Shown here in pieces: positions 42,449 to 51,400 of a stretch of DNA of 64,000 nt. Under the pieces are notes generated by a model. That model was not told the origin of the DNA, searched no databases, and was given only the letters and a program-made list of their open reading frames with translations. This DNA comes from Candidatus Sericytochromatia bacterium (GTDB taxonomy: Bacteria; Cyanobacteriota; Sericytochromatia; UBA7694). Position numbers and translations under genes: made by a program. The DNA lies in the NCBI GenBank assembly GCA_018780035.1, contig JADMKE010000013.1, positions 143,776 through 207,775 of the forward strand. Direction: 5' to 3'. The stretch's first letter is position 1, and each line of letters opens with the position of its first letter.

Positions 42449-44536
42449 ATGTCCCAAGAACCCCTTTTGCCTGAACATTTATTTTTAACCACCCTCAAAG
42501 CCCCCCTTCAGGCCCCACCACAACAAGCCGCGATTGTCGCTACCCTGCCGGAAATTGACGCTGAGGCCGAAATAGAAGTTTCGGAACTTGACGAAGCCGA
42601 TGATTCCTCTGAGATGCCCGAAGCCGACTTGTCAGAGGCAGAATTCAGCGCAAGCGATCTGCCCGAAGTTGAGTTTAGCCAAGCCGAAACCGTGCTTGAC
42701 GAATCCGAGGATGAAGAGTTCGAAGAAGATGAAGCAGATCTCGAAGCAGAAGAACCCAGCTCGGGTTTTGCCGCATTAAAGTTGTCAGCCCCCGTTTTAA
42801 AAGCCGTTCTGGCCGCTGGTTACGAAGAACCCACCCCCATTCAAGCCCGCATGATTCCCCACGTCTTGGACGGCCAAGACGTACTCGGACAGGCACAAAC
42901 AGGCACGGGCAAAACAGCGGCATTCGCCCTGCCCTTGCTCTCCCGCATGGATCCCAACGACTACAACACCCAGATTCTGGTCTTGGCCCCCACCCGCGAA
43001 CTGGCCTTGCAGGTCAGTGATTCGTTTCAGCGCTACGGCTCCGGCTTGCCGGGTCTGCGCGCCACCGCCATTTACGGTGGCCAGAGCTATGGCCCCCAAT
43101 TGCGCGATCTCAAACGCGGCTCACAAATCGTGATCGGCACCCCCGGTCGCGTGATGGACCATATGCGTCGGGGCAGTCTGGATTTGTCCCATTTGAAAGC
43201 CCTGGTCCTGGACGAAGCCGATGAGATGTTAAATATGGGTTTTGCTGAAGATGTCGAGTGGATTTTGTCGCAAACCCCCAGCGAACGCCAAACAGCGCTG
43301 TTCTCTGCCACCATGCCGCCCGAAATCCGCCGCTTGGCCCAAAAATACCTCAAAAAACCCGTAGAAATCACCCTCGCGGTCAAAACCACAACCGCGGATA
43401 CCATTCGCCAGCGCTATTGGATCGTGCGTGGATTGAACAAACAACAGGCCCTGATTCGCCTGCTCGAAAGCGAGCCGATCGAAGGCGTGTTGGTCTTTGT
43501 ACGTACCAAAGAAGCCACCCTCGATATCGCCCAAAAGGTTGAACAAGCAGGTTATAAAGCCGCAGCCCTGAATGGGGATTTGCCTCAAGCCCAGCGCGAA
43601 CAAACGGTAGAGCGCCTGCGTCGTGGCAAACTCGACGTTTTGGTCGCAACCGATGTCGCCGCCCGCGGCTTAGACGTGGAGCGCATCAGCCACGTGGTCA
43701 ATTACGATGTGCCTTTTGATGCAGAGTCGTATACCCACCGGATTGGCCGTACAGGCCGCGCAGGCCGTTCTGGCGAAGCCATTCTCTTGATTGAGCCCCG
43801 CGAAATGCGCCTGTTTAACACGATTGAACGCGCCACCCGCCATCCGATGGCACGGATGTATATGCCCGAAGCAGAAGCGATCAACCAAAAGCGTGTTGTG
43901 CGCTTTATGGAGCGGATCACCAAAGCCCGCCAATTGCCTCAAATGGAGTACTTCCGCGATTTGATGAAGGCCTATGCCAGCGATCAAGATGCGCCTTTGG
44001 AAGAAGTGGCTGCCGCTCTGGCACTGCTGGTTCAAGGCCGCACGCCTTTGCTCTTGCCCCCCGATCCCGCTGGGCTGCAAGAAGATCCGACTGGCTCGGC
44101 TTATTCCAGAGATCGCAAAGATAAATTCCACCGCGAAAAAAGCTTTAAAGATGACAGCGAACTGGGTCTCGTGCCCTTTCGGGTCGAAGTGGGCCGGATT
44201 CATGGCCTGCGCCCCAGCATGTTGGTGGGTGCGATCGCCAACGAAGGTGGCCTCGACAGCAAGTTTATCGGCAAGATCAAAATGCACGATACCTACAGCA
44301 CCGTCGATCTGCCCCAACATCTGGAGAAACACCTGGTCAAAGCCCTGGCCCGTACCCGTGTGGTCAACCACCCGCTGCGCCTGTCTCGCTCAGGTGCCAG
44401 TACTGGCGGTGGCTATACACCCGACAAAGCCCCCAAAAGCTGGGATAAAAAACCGACCTTTTCCCCCAGCCCCAAAGGCCGTCCCGATCATGCACCTCGC
44501 GCCAAAGCGGGCAAACGCGGATTTTTGGGCAAATAA
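42449..44536 (+). CDS. DEAD-box RNA helicase, DeaD/DbpA type
   Basis: A 695-aa helicase. Residues about 25-105 are a very acidic Glu/Asp/Ser extension. The helicase core follows: Q motif (FAALKLSAPVLKAVLAAGYE), Walker A AQTGTGKT near residue 149, PTRELALQV, DEAD at 255-258, SAT, and HRIGRTGRAGR. The C-terminus contains a DbpA-like RNA-binding domain (VPFRVEVGRIHGLRPSMLVG, IGKIKMHDTYSTVDLP) and a basic tail. This set is that of CsdA/DeaD helicases that remodel rRNA and mRNA, often in the cold. The long AT-rich leader fits post-transcriptional control. The acidic N-terminus is unusual for the family. Confidence 0.93.
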   Translation: MSQEPLLPEHLFLTTLKAPLQAPPQQAAIVATLPEIDAEAEIEVSELDEADDSSEMPEADLSEAEFSASDLPEVEFSQAETVLDESEDEEFEEDEADLEAEEPSSGFAALKLSAPVLKAVLAAGYEEPTPIQARMIPHVLDGQDVLGQAQTGTGKTAAFALPLLSRMDPNDYNTQILVLAPTRELALQVSDSFQRYGSGLPGLRATAIYGGQSYGPQLRDLKRGSQIVIGTPGRVMDHMRRGSLDLSHLKALVLDEADEMLNMGFAEDVEWILSQTPSERQTALFSATMPPEIRRLAQKYLKKPVEITLAVKTTTADTIRQRYWIVRGLNKQQALIRLLESEPIEGVLVFVRTKEATLDIAQKVEQAGYKAAALNGDLPQAQREQTVERLRRGKLDVLVATDVAARGLDVERISHVVNYDVPFDAESYTHRIGRTGRAGRSGEAILLIEPREMRLFNTIERATRHPMARMYMPEAEAINQKRVVRFMERITKARQLPQMEYFRDLMKAYASDQDAPLEEVAAALALLVQGRTPLLLPPDPAGLQEDPTGSAYSRDRKDKFHREKSFKDDSELGLVPFRVEVGRIHGLRPSMLVGAIANEGGLDSKFIGKIKMHDTYSTVDLPQHLEKHLVKALARTRVVNHPLRLSRSGASTGGGYTPDKAPKSWDKKPTFSPSPKGRPDHAPRAKAGKRGFLGK

Positions 44537-44560
44537 GCCTGTCCGATTCACTGGAAAAGC

Positions 44561-44608
44561 CCCGTCGTTGGCTCATTTTTCCGCTTGACGACGGGAGCGG
44601 TTCTTTTC
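44561..44608 (+). terminator. Terminator-like hairpin after the helicase
   Basis: CCCGTCGT (44561-44568) and ACGACGGG (44588-44595) form a perfect 8-bp stem with a 19-base loop, followed by AGCGGTTCTTTT. Confidence 0.65.
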
Positions 44609-44684
44609 CAATCTAATTACAAAAGCAGAAAGAACAGTGTTAATACACTGTTCTTTCTCTTTTCTTTCTCTTTCGTGGGGCTCA

Positions 44685-44713
44685 TTGACATTCATATATT
44701 TTATATCTATTAT
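44685..44713 (+). promoter_or_regulatory. Promoter of the marR-like gene giving a leaderless mRNA
   Basis: TTGACA (44685-44690) and TATTAT (44708-44713) are 17 bases apart. Transcription should start 7-8 bases after the -10, at or just before the ATG at 44721. No ribosome site precedes that ATG. Confidence 0.7.
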
Positions 44714-44723
44714 AAAATATATG
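44693..44723. promoter_or_regulatory. Perfect 31-bp palindromic operator
   Basis: CATATATTTTATA, a TCTAT centre and TATAAAATATATG form a perfect 13+5+13 inverted repeat. It covers the spacer and -10 box, and its last three bases are the ATG of the MarR gene. Binding by the MarR-like dimer would block its own transcription. Confidence 0.8.
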
Positions 44724-45152
44724 AAAAATAACCAGCATCTCTCTCATCAACTCCTCGATCTGACAAAGGTAGTTACACGACTTGTGAAAGAAGAATTTCG
44801 GGGAGATGGAAGCTTAACCCTTACCCAATTTAATATTCTGAAAACCGTCAATCACGGAATCTGTCAGGTCGGAAAAATAGCCAAATCTTTTGGTATCAGC
44901 CAGCCAGCAACTTCCATTATTGTCAATTCAATGGTTGAGCAAGATCTTTTACAGCGTGTGCCCCACCCCAATGATCGGCGCAAAATCGAGCTCCAATTGA
45001 CGGCCAGGGCGAAAAAGCACCTGGAAAAAGGCTATCAAAACGTCTTTGCAAAGATGGATGCCCGGCTTTCATCGCTGACAGATTCTGAAAAAATCACCCT
45101 TACACAACAGATTCAACAAATCACCTTACTTTTGTCCAAGGAGGAATTTTGA
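44721..45152 (+). CDS. MarR-family transcriptional regulator
   Basis: A 143-aa MarR protein. The winged helix spans about residues 30-100 (LTLTQFNILKTVNHGICQVG, KIAKSFGISQPATSIIVNSM, wing VPHPNDRRKIELQLT), where the DRR is the conserved wing tip. Flanking helices make the dimer interface. The start at 44721 fits MarR length; longer frames run into the promoter. It is followed after 3 bases by a membrane protein gene, its likely regulated partner. The ligand is unknown. Confidence 0.92.
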   Translation: MKNNQHLSHQLLDLTKVVTRLVKEEFRGDGSLTLTQFNILKTVNHGICQVGKIAKSFGISQPATSIIVNSMVEQDLLQRVPHPNDRRKIELQLTARAKKHLEKGYQNVFAKMDARLSSLTDSEKITLTQQIQQITLLLSKEEF

Positions 45153-45155
45153 GTC

Positions 45156-45485
45156 ATGGCCTGGACGGTTATTATTGCTTACTTTTTAGGCGGTGTTTTC
45201 TTCGCCAATGCCATTCCTCATTTTGTCAGCGGATTGATGGGACGGCCATTCCAAAGCCCTTTTGCCAAGCCCCCCTTTGAGGGTTTATCTTCATCAACAG
45301 TCAATGTGCTGTGGGGAGCCTTCAATTTGCTCGTGGTCTATTTGCTGATCTATAAGGTTGGAGACTTTAACGCACACAACACGGCCCATGCCCTCACCCT
45401 CGGCTCGGGCAGCTTGGCTGCATCCGTCCTATTGGCCCGTAAGATGGGTCGTTTTTACGGTGGGAATTCTCCCACATCAAACTGA
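45156..45485 (+). CDS. Small integral membrane protein, MarR operon
   Basis: A 109-aa protein with three hydrophobic segments (VIIAYFLGGVFFANAIPHFV, VLWGAFNLLVVYLLIYKVG, ALTLGSGSLAASVLLA). AAGGAGGA lies 11 bases upstream of the ATG. It begins 3 bases after the MarR stop, so it is in the same transcript and probably under the palindromic operator. Sequence features such as PHFVSGLMGRPFQSPF are distinctive, but I cannot assign a function. It may confer tolerance to whatever the regulator senses. Confidence 0.8.
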   Translation: MAWTVIIAYFLGGVFFANAIPHFVSGLMGRPFQSPFAKPPFEGLSSSTVNVLWGAFNLLVVYLLIYKVGDFNAHNTAHALTLGSGSLAASVLLARKMGRFYGGNSPTSN

Positions 45486-45549
45486 ATCTATTGAGAGAGG
45501 CAGGCTTTCTCCGACCCAATAAATGGCCCACCAATCATGCCCCAGTCAA

Positions 45550-45584
45550 AAAAGCCCCTGAACCAGTTTGGTTCAGGGGCTTTT
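45550..45584. terminator. Bidirectional intrinsic terminator
   Basis: AAAAGCCCCTGAACC, an AGTTT loop and GGTTCAGGGGCTTTT form a perfect 15-bp stem with A-runs before and T-runs after. It lies between convergent genes and can stop both the MarR operon and the LysM gene. Confidence 0.93.
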
Positions 45585-45598
45585 GCCTGTGTTTAGAC

Positions 45599-48229
45599 TT
45601 ACGAGGTCGGGCGCTTGGGAGCAGGCTTCTTCGCTGCTGGGGCAGCAGGAGCCACAGGGGCAGCTGGCGTTTCCACTTTGGCAGGCGCAGCAGGGGCCTC
45701 TTCTTCAAGCTTGGCAGCAGGAACCGCGGGGGCCGCAGGAGCCACGGGGGCAGCTGGCGTTTCCACTTTCGCGGGAGCAGGTGCCACGGGGGCCGCAGGG
45801 GTTTCAACCTTGGCAGGCGCAGGTGCTTCTTCTTCCAGTTTGGCGGTCGGCGCTGCTGGGGCTGCGGCAGGGGCCTCAACCTTGGCAGGGGTCACCGCTG
45901 CTGGGGCTGGATCTGCGGCCTTGGCAGGAGCAGGAGTAACAGGGGCAGGCGCCACTGGAGCGGGGGTGACCGGAGCCACCACTTCAACCACGGGATTGGC
46001 TGGAGCCGCGGCTTTGGGGGGCGCCGAAGTGACAGGATCTTGTGGCAATGCTGTGCGGGACAGAATCAACTGACGATAATCCTGATACGCATCGAGTTTT
46101 TCACCGTGGCGATTGCCCACACCCCGTTGTTTCATCATGGCTTCCAGACCGGGATTGAGTTGGAAAATTTCATGTACCCGCAATTCATTGCCCAATTCTC
46201 TTTTAGCAATACTCAGGGGCGTATCCCCCGGTTTGACTTGATAGGGATAACGCTCTCCCGCAGCTGGGCCTGTGGGAGCGGTAGGAGCGGCCGGCCCCGT
46301 AGTGGGAACGCTTTGGCCATTTTCTTCCATTTCGATTTCGTTGAGCAATTGAATGATCAACTGGGCGCGCTGGACCCCAGCTGGGTTCATATAGCTGGAG
46401 AGGTTCACACCCTGGAAGGTGAGGCCGCCACCAGCAGAAACACTGCCACTGCCACCGGTCACAGCGGCAATACTCTGAGACTGCTGGGCAGCCGCCTGAC
46501 TGACAACAGCACCGGCCAAGGCGCGAATCTGAGAGCGGTCTTCTTTTTTGACCAATTTGAGTGTGGCTTTGAGCTGGGCTTCATCCACTTTCATCAGAAT
46601 GTCGAATTGCTGATGAATGGCCAATTGGCCAAAATTGCTCATGGTCAGAATTTGCCCTTGAAAGGTCAGCGGTTTGCCACCACTGAGCAGGGTATCGGCG
46701 GGCATATTGGCCACAGGTTCAGCCACAGCAATGCCTTCACCGGGATTGATCCCTGGTGCCGGAGCAGCGGGAGCGGCGGGAGCGGCGGGAGCAGCCGGAG
46801 CGGCAGGAGCAGCAGGAGCAGCCGGAGCAGCGGGAGCAGCCGGAGCAGCGGGAGCAGCGGGAGCAGCAGGGTCAGAAGAGCCCGTGGGGGTCTCTGCCGG
46901 GGCAGGTGCCGCCGGGGCAGCAGAGGTTTGGAATTGCTGCACCAATTTTTCAAATTTAGCGATCTGGCTTTCGCGGGTCAGGCCTTGTGCCGTGCCGGGT
47001 GGCAGGGTTTGGGTCTGCTTGAGGTTTTCGAGATGGTAAGTGGCGCGCCGGACCACTTGGGTCTTGTCTTCGGCACTGAGCAAAGCAATGAATTTTTTCT
47101 GGTCATCCACAGACATTTCAGCCAGGGCCAAGGTCTTCTGATTCACATCCATTTTGGCAAAGTCTTCATTGCTCGGAACAGGTTTCGCTGGCGCCGTTGC
47201 GGCAGGGGGGGCCGCAGCGGGTGCGGCGGGAGTGGATGCAGCATCAGCAGGTGCCTCCGCAGGTGAGGTGGCGGGCTTGCCGCCTTTGCGCAGCGCCTCC
47301 AACTCTGCTTTGGCCTTGTCTACTTGCTGTTGCACACTTTGCACGCGGGCTTCACTGTTGGTGACGCGGGTGTTGAGTTTTTCCAAGTCTTCAAGCGAAT
47401 AAGACGTGACAAAAATATTGCCGTGTTTGTCTTTGAGCTGGGCTTCACTCTCTTGTTTTTGTTTCTGAAAGCGGGTCTTTTCGCTTTCTGCACCGCGAAT
47501 CGCCCGTTCCAGGAGTGTCTGCTGCTTGGCTTTATCGGCGGCAGGCATGTCTTTATTGGCTTTTAAAGCTTCGAGATCGCCTTTGTAGCGCTTGAGATCG
47601 CCGTCAAGGGCGGCCAATTGTTCTTCGCTCTCTTTGAGCTTGGCACGGACCTCTTTGAGCTGATCCTGCGATTTGTCACCGATGCGACCGGCAGCGGTAT
47701 CCCGCTCGCCTTTGACATCCGCATGGGATTTTTTGACCTGTTCAAGTTGGCCTTCGAGGGTTTTGAGATTTTGCTCGGCCTGTTTGATCGCTTTTTCCTG
47801 TTCCAGCACATCAAAGCTGATCGAGGTCACATCGACAAATTTAACATTCTGAGAGGAGCTGCCTTCGGGCAGGTGTTTTTTATCGGTCAAATTGAGTGTA
47901 AAGGCCCCGTTGAGATGGCGCAATTCAACATTGTCCCCTTTGGCCAAGCCAATTTGGGGATCCGCCAAATCGATCGTCAGACCAGTCAGTGCTTCTGGGT
48001 TCTGGGCCAAGCGCTGAATAAAGGCTTTGACCTCTGCTTTGTCGAGTTTGCTAGCACCTGGCTGGTTTTCGATAAATTTTTCAATCCCGGCATCGCTAAA
48101 ATCTTTTAAGTAGCTGCTACCCACGTGCAATTGAATATTGTGCTTTTGAAAGGGACTGGCGGTCTGGTGGTTGAGAACCTCGGGTTTGACAGGCTGACCG
48201 GCACTGCCATTAAAACGAATACTGCTCAA
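45599..48229 (-). CDS. Large LysM protein with coiled coil and Ala/Pro repeats
   Basis: About 876 aa starting at a TTG at 48229, chosen because AGGAGG lies 5-6 bases upstream and because the product then starts LSSIRF, like MSDIRF of the divergent gene; an ATG five codons earlier overlaps the ribosome site. Residues about 140-310 form a coiled coil (EKAIKQAEQNLKTLEGQLEQ). A PAAPAAP tract follows (about residues 450-490). A LysM domain lies near residues 655-700 (YQVKPGDTPLSIAKRELGNE), which normally binds peptidoglycan. The C-terminal 140 residues are Ala/Pro/Lys repeats (AKVETPAAPVAP). No Sec signal is seen, so export would need another route. Function unknown. Confidence 0.82.
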   Translation of the reverse strand: MSSIRFNGSAGQPVKPEVLNHQTASPFQKHNIQLHVGSSYLKDFSDAGIEKFIENQPGASKLDKAEVKAFIQRLAQNPEALTGLTIDLADPQIGLAKGDNVELRHLNGAFTLNLTDKKHLPEGSSSQNVKFVDVTSISFDVLEQEKAIKQAEQNLKTLEGQLEQVKKSHADVKGERDTAAGRIGDKSQDQLKEVRAKLKESEEQLAALDGDLKRYKGDLEALKANKDMPAADKAKQQTLLERAIRGAESEKTRFQKQKQESEAQLKDKHGNIFVTSYSLEDLEKLNTRVTNSEARVQSVQQQVDKAKAELEALRKGGKPATSPAEAPADAASTPAAPAAAPPAATAPAKPVPSNEDFAKMDVNQKTLALAEMSVDDQKKFIALLSAEDKTQVVRRATYHLENLKQTQTLPPGTAQGLTRESQIAKFEKLVQQFQTSAAPAAPAPAETPTGSSDPAAPAAPAAPAAPAAPAAPAAPAAPAAPAAPAAPAAPAPGINPGEGIAVAEPVANMPADTLLSGGKPLTFQGQILTMSNFGQLAIHQQFDILMKVDEAQLKATLKLVKKEDRSQIRALAGAVVSQAAAQQSQSIAAVTGGSGSVSAGGGLTFQGVNLSSYMNPAGVQRAQLIIQLLNEIEMEENGQSVPTTGPAAPTAPTGPAAGERYPYQVKPGDTPLSIAKRELGNELRVHEIFQLNPGLEAMMKQRGVGNRHGEKLDAYQDYRQLILSRTALPQDPVTSAPPKAAAPANPVVEVVAPVTPAPVAPAPVTPAPAKAADPAPAAVTPAKVEAPAAAPAAPTAKLEEEAPAPAKVETPAAPVAPAPAKVETPAAPVAPAAPAVPAAKLEEEAPAAPAKVETPAAPVAPAAPAAKKPAPKRPTS
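46753..46871 (-). repeat. 9-bp-period coding repeat (Ala-Ala-Pro)
   Basis: On the plus strand, GGAGCAGCG/GGAGCGGCG-type nonamers are repeated about a dozen times, encoding AAP on the minus strand. Such a tract expands and contracts by slippage without frameshift, and it produces a spurious long open frame on the plus strand. Confidence 0.85.
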
Positions 48230-48249
48230 AGGGAGCCTCCTCATGTAAT

Positions 48250-48288
48250 CAACGATCTGGGTTAACGATCTGGGTCAATGATCTGGGT
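48250..48288. repeat. Three 13-bp tandem repeats between divergent genes
   Basis: CAACGATCTGGGT, TAACGATCTGGGT and CAATGATCTGGGT follow each other exactly; the GATCTGGGT cores are at 48254, 48267 and 48280. They lie 21 bases upstream of the TTG start of the LysM gene and 150 bases before the giant gene. They are probably a repeated regulator site. Confidence 0.7.
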
Positions 48289-48376
48289 TGCTGCTTTTAT
48301 TTTAGCGCGAAGCGGATCAGAACTTGCCCCTCTTTTGTTTTTATTGCGACGTCTGAGCAAGGCCTGTCTCCTGTTT

Positions 48377-48385
48377 TGCTACAAT
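48377..48385 (+). promoter_or_regulatory. Extended -10 promoter of the giant gene
   Basis: TGCTACAAT has the TGnTATAAT extended -10 pattern, 54 bases before the ATG at 48440. No good -35 lies upstream, which an extended -10 promoter does not need. Confidence 0.45.
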
Positions 48386-48439
48386 ACAAAGAGGCTCAAA
48401 CAGCCTGGACTTTTCCATGCGCAAAGGATACCACTCCCT

Positions 48440-51400
48440 ATGTCAGATATTCGCTTCCAGGCCAATGCCGTCAGCGCGCTCTGGGCTGCCAAACAGGCGG
48501 GCAAAGCTCCCAGTGGAGACATAAAAGATCATCCCTTGGCCAAAGCGCTTTCTGATAACCAACTCACGCGCAAAGAATACGAACAACTCAAAAGTCTGTA
48601 TCTCAAAGAAAATCCCTCTGGCGATTTTGAGGCCTTTTTGCTCGATTCCCTCAATGGCAAAATCGACAATGTGGCCCTGACGGGTATTTCTGACGCCATC
48701 AAAGAACTCTCGCGCAAAGGTTCAGCCCTGTCTTCGGTCTCGTTTCAGCTCAATGACCAGAACAATGGGTATAAAGGCATTGGCGCAGCCATGTTCCAGC
48801 CCAATAAAGAGCTATTGGAAGCTGTTAAACAGGCCGATCAAGACGGCAATGGCCGAATTGAAGGGACCGAGCGCGAAAAAATCAAAGCCGCTCTCAAAGG
48901 CCTGGGGGATGATGCCAGCCTGAATATGTTGGCCACGGCCCTCGACGATGGCATGACCACCCTGGCTTACGATCCCAAGAAGAAGACCCTCAGCCTCTAT
49001 TTTGCCGATCGCCCCCCCAGCTTGTCGGGGCAGGCCCAAGATGTCAAATTCAGCGGTGAACTCGTGCTCGAAGATATCGACGGGGTCAATGATCTTAGCC
49101 GCAACGATATCAAAGGCACGGCCAATGGCAAGGTTCAGATCAGCTATCCCTTTCTCTCAGAGGTGATTCGCGACGCCTTAAATCCCAATTTGCCCAATAT
49201 GTCAGGCTCAGCTCTGGGCATGAGCGGCGGCTTTAAATTTGCTCTGCAAAACGAACGCTACGACGCCCAACGCGGGGTCTATGTGGTCAATGCCACCAGC
49301 ACACTCTCAGCAGGGGTTTCTCGCTTTTCAGGCTCTTACGATATCCCAATTGAAATTCAGATCAAACACACCCCCGAAGGGGAATTGCATATTCAAATCC
49401 CGGCTCTGGACAATGTCTCAGTGCCGGGCATACGCGCCGCCGCTTGGAAACTGCGCGATGAGTTGCTCAAACGCGTGGCCAGTGGTGTCAACGGATCCGT
49501 TGATCAGCAAAATATGGGCGTCAAGCTGCATCCCCATGTCAAAACGGTGGAAGGTACGTATACCAATTGGTATTTTGCCGAAGAGCGCGGCCCGGTCAGC
49601 CAACGCCTGGTTTTGCAGCCCAGCCTCGAACTCAAGCTCAAAAATCCGCTGCCCCGCAGCGACGGACAGCCTCCGGCAGACATGTTGCTCGATCTCAGAG
49701 CCGATCGCAACAATACCCAAGCGCGGGTCGATGCCAAAGGCATTACCCTGCAACTCAATCAGGTGCCCGTGGTGGGTAGCTCTGATCTCAACTCGCGCCA
49801 AGAAGCGGCCCCCCAGCGCGACCGCGCATCTGACAGTGCGCGTTTAGAGTTGGACTATGGTTTGGATATCAATATCAGCAAAGGCGGAAAACTCAAACAA
49901 GAGGCCGTGATCAAATCTGCCGACTTTAAACTGGATATCCAAGCCGATGAAATGCAGGACTTTGCCTTTATTCCCCAGACCGAAACGGTTTTGGGCAAAG
50001 AGGGTCAGGCTCAAATGCAATTGCGCGGTGGGCTGAGTGTGGACGAAAATAACCGCGTCAGGGGCAGCTTTTCGGGCAAAATTGCAGGGACTACCAGCCA
50101 AAGCCAGGGTTTTAGTCATTTTCAGACCCGCTTGGATACAGGCAAAACAGACAGTCAGCGCATTTCGCTGGCAGGCACCGACCTCAAATACACCCAGCCC
50201 GCCGGTCAAAAAGGCGAGGTGCACCAGGCCGAACTCAAGGCCCATACGGGAGAAGTTGTGACAGGAGCCAACCAACCCACCCAAATTAGCCTGCAGAACG
50301 CCCAGGGCAAAGCCCAAATTGATCTGCGCGTCTTGGAACAATTGCAAGCAGCCTTAAAAACAGGCAACGCCCAATTGCTACAGACCCTCAAATCTGTGGG
50401 GCTGAGCGACGAGAGCCTGGAAAAACTGACCCGTGGCTCGCGCAAAGAGCTGGGCCAATTGCTCAAACTCGACGATTTTTTACCCCGCCTGGAAAAAGCC
50501 ATGATCAGCCTCGAAGCGGGTCAGTGGAATCTGAATATCAGCCGCGAAGGCTATCAGGTCAGCGGCGAAGACCTGCGACTGCAGGCCGAAAGCAAAGCCA
50601 GCGACGCCCAAGCCGGACAAACCGGCGTGAGTTTGGATATCAAAGCCGAAAAAGTCTCAGGACACTCGCTCTTGCTGCCCGTCAATCTGGAGGGACTGCA
50701 AAGCCTCCAGCGCCAATTGCAACCCCCCGGTAGCCTGCAAGAAAAACTGCTTAGCCGCTTAAAAGTCGCTGGCCTGAGCGAGAGCCAAGTGGAAACCCTC
50801 AAAAGCGGAGATGCCCAAGCCCTCGAAGCCCTGCTCAGCGACGAGAACCTGCCCACACGGGTTCAGTCGGTGCTGTCAGATCTGGAATTGCAATTGGATC
50901 AGGTTCAGGGCGAAGTCAAAGCCGTGCGGGCCGATGCCGAAACCTCCCTTTCTGCCAATGCCAGCTTCAAAGCGGGCCAAGTTCGCCTCGACGCCAGCGA
51001 AAATCTGATCACCCTCGAAGTGTTACAGGGCCTGCAAACCCGCCTCAAAGCAGGTAATACCGACGCAAAGGCCCTGACTGAGGCCTTGCAAGAGGCGGGC
51101 ATGACACCCACTCAATTAAACACCTTGCGCAGCGGCAATGCCGAAGCGCTGGCTGTCCTGGCCAAAGACCCTGATCTGATTGGCAAATTAGAGCTTTTGC
51201 CGGTCCGCAATCAACTGGGTTTGAATCTCAAACAGGGCGCAGTGACTGCTCAGCTCGACGCCCGAGAGACCGGCGGTAACGCGCTCTCAGTCTCAGCCTC
51301 CGCCACAGGCATTGAAGGCCGTCATGCAACCCCTGGCAGCTCTCAGCTCAGCGCCGAAAGCCTCAAGGCCCAAGCCGATTACCAAGATGGCCAAGGCAAT

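Noticed and set aside
46753..46871. Possible CRISPR-like periodic repeat
   Set aside because: The 9-bp period without spacers is a coding repeat for Ala-Ala-Pro.
45491..47266. 591-aa plus-strand open frame rich in Gly/Arg/Ser
   Set aside because: It is antisense to the Ala/Pro-rich LysM gene; GC-periodic repeats remove stops, there is no ribosome site and the composition is repeat-driven.
48250..48288. Possible CRISPR or plasmid iterons at the 13-bp repeats
   Set aside because: Units are contiguous with no spacers and no replication gene is nearby; a regulator site is more likely.
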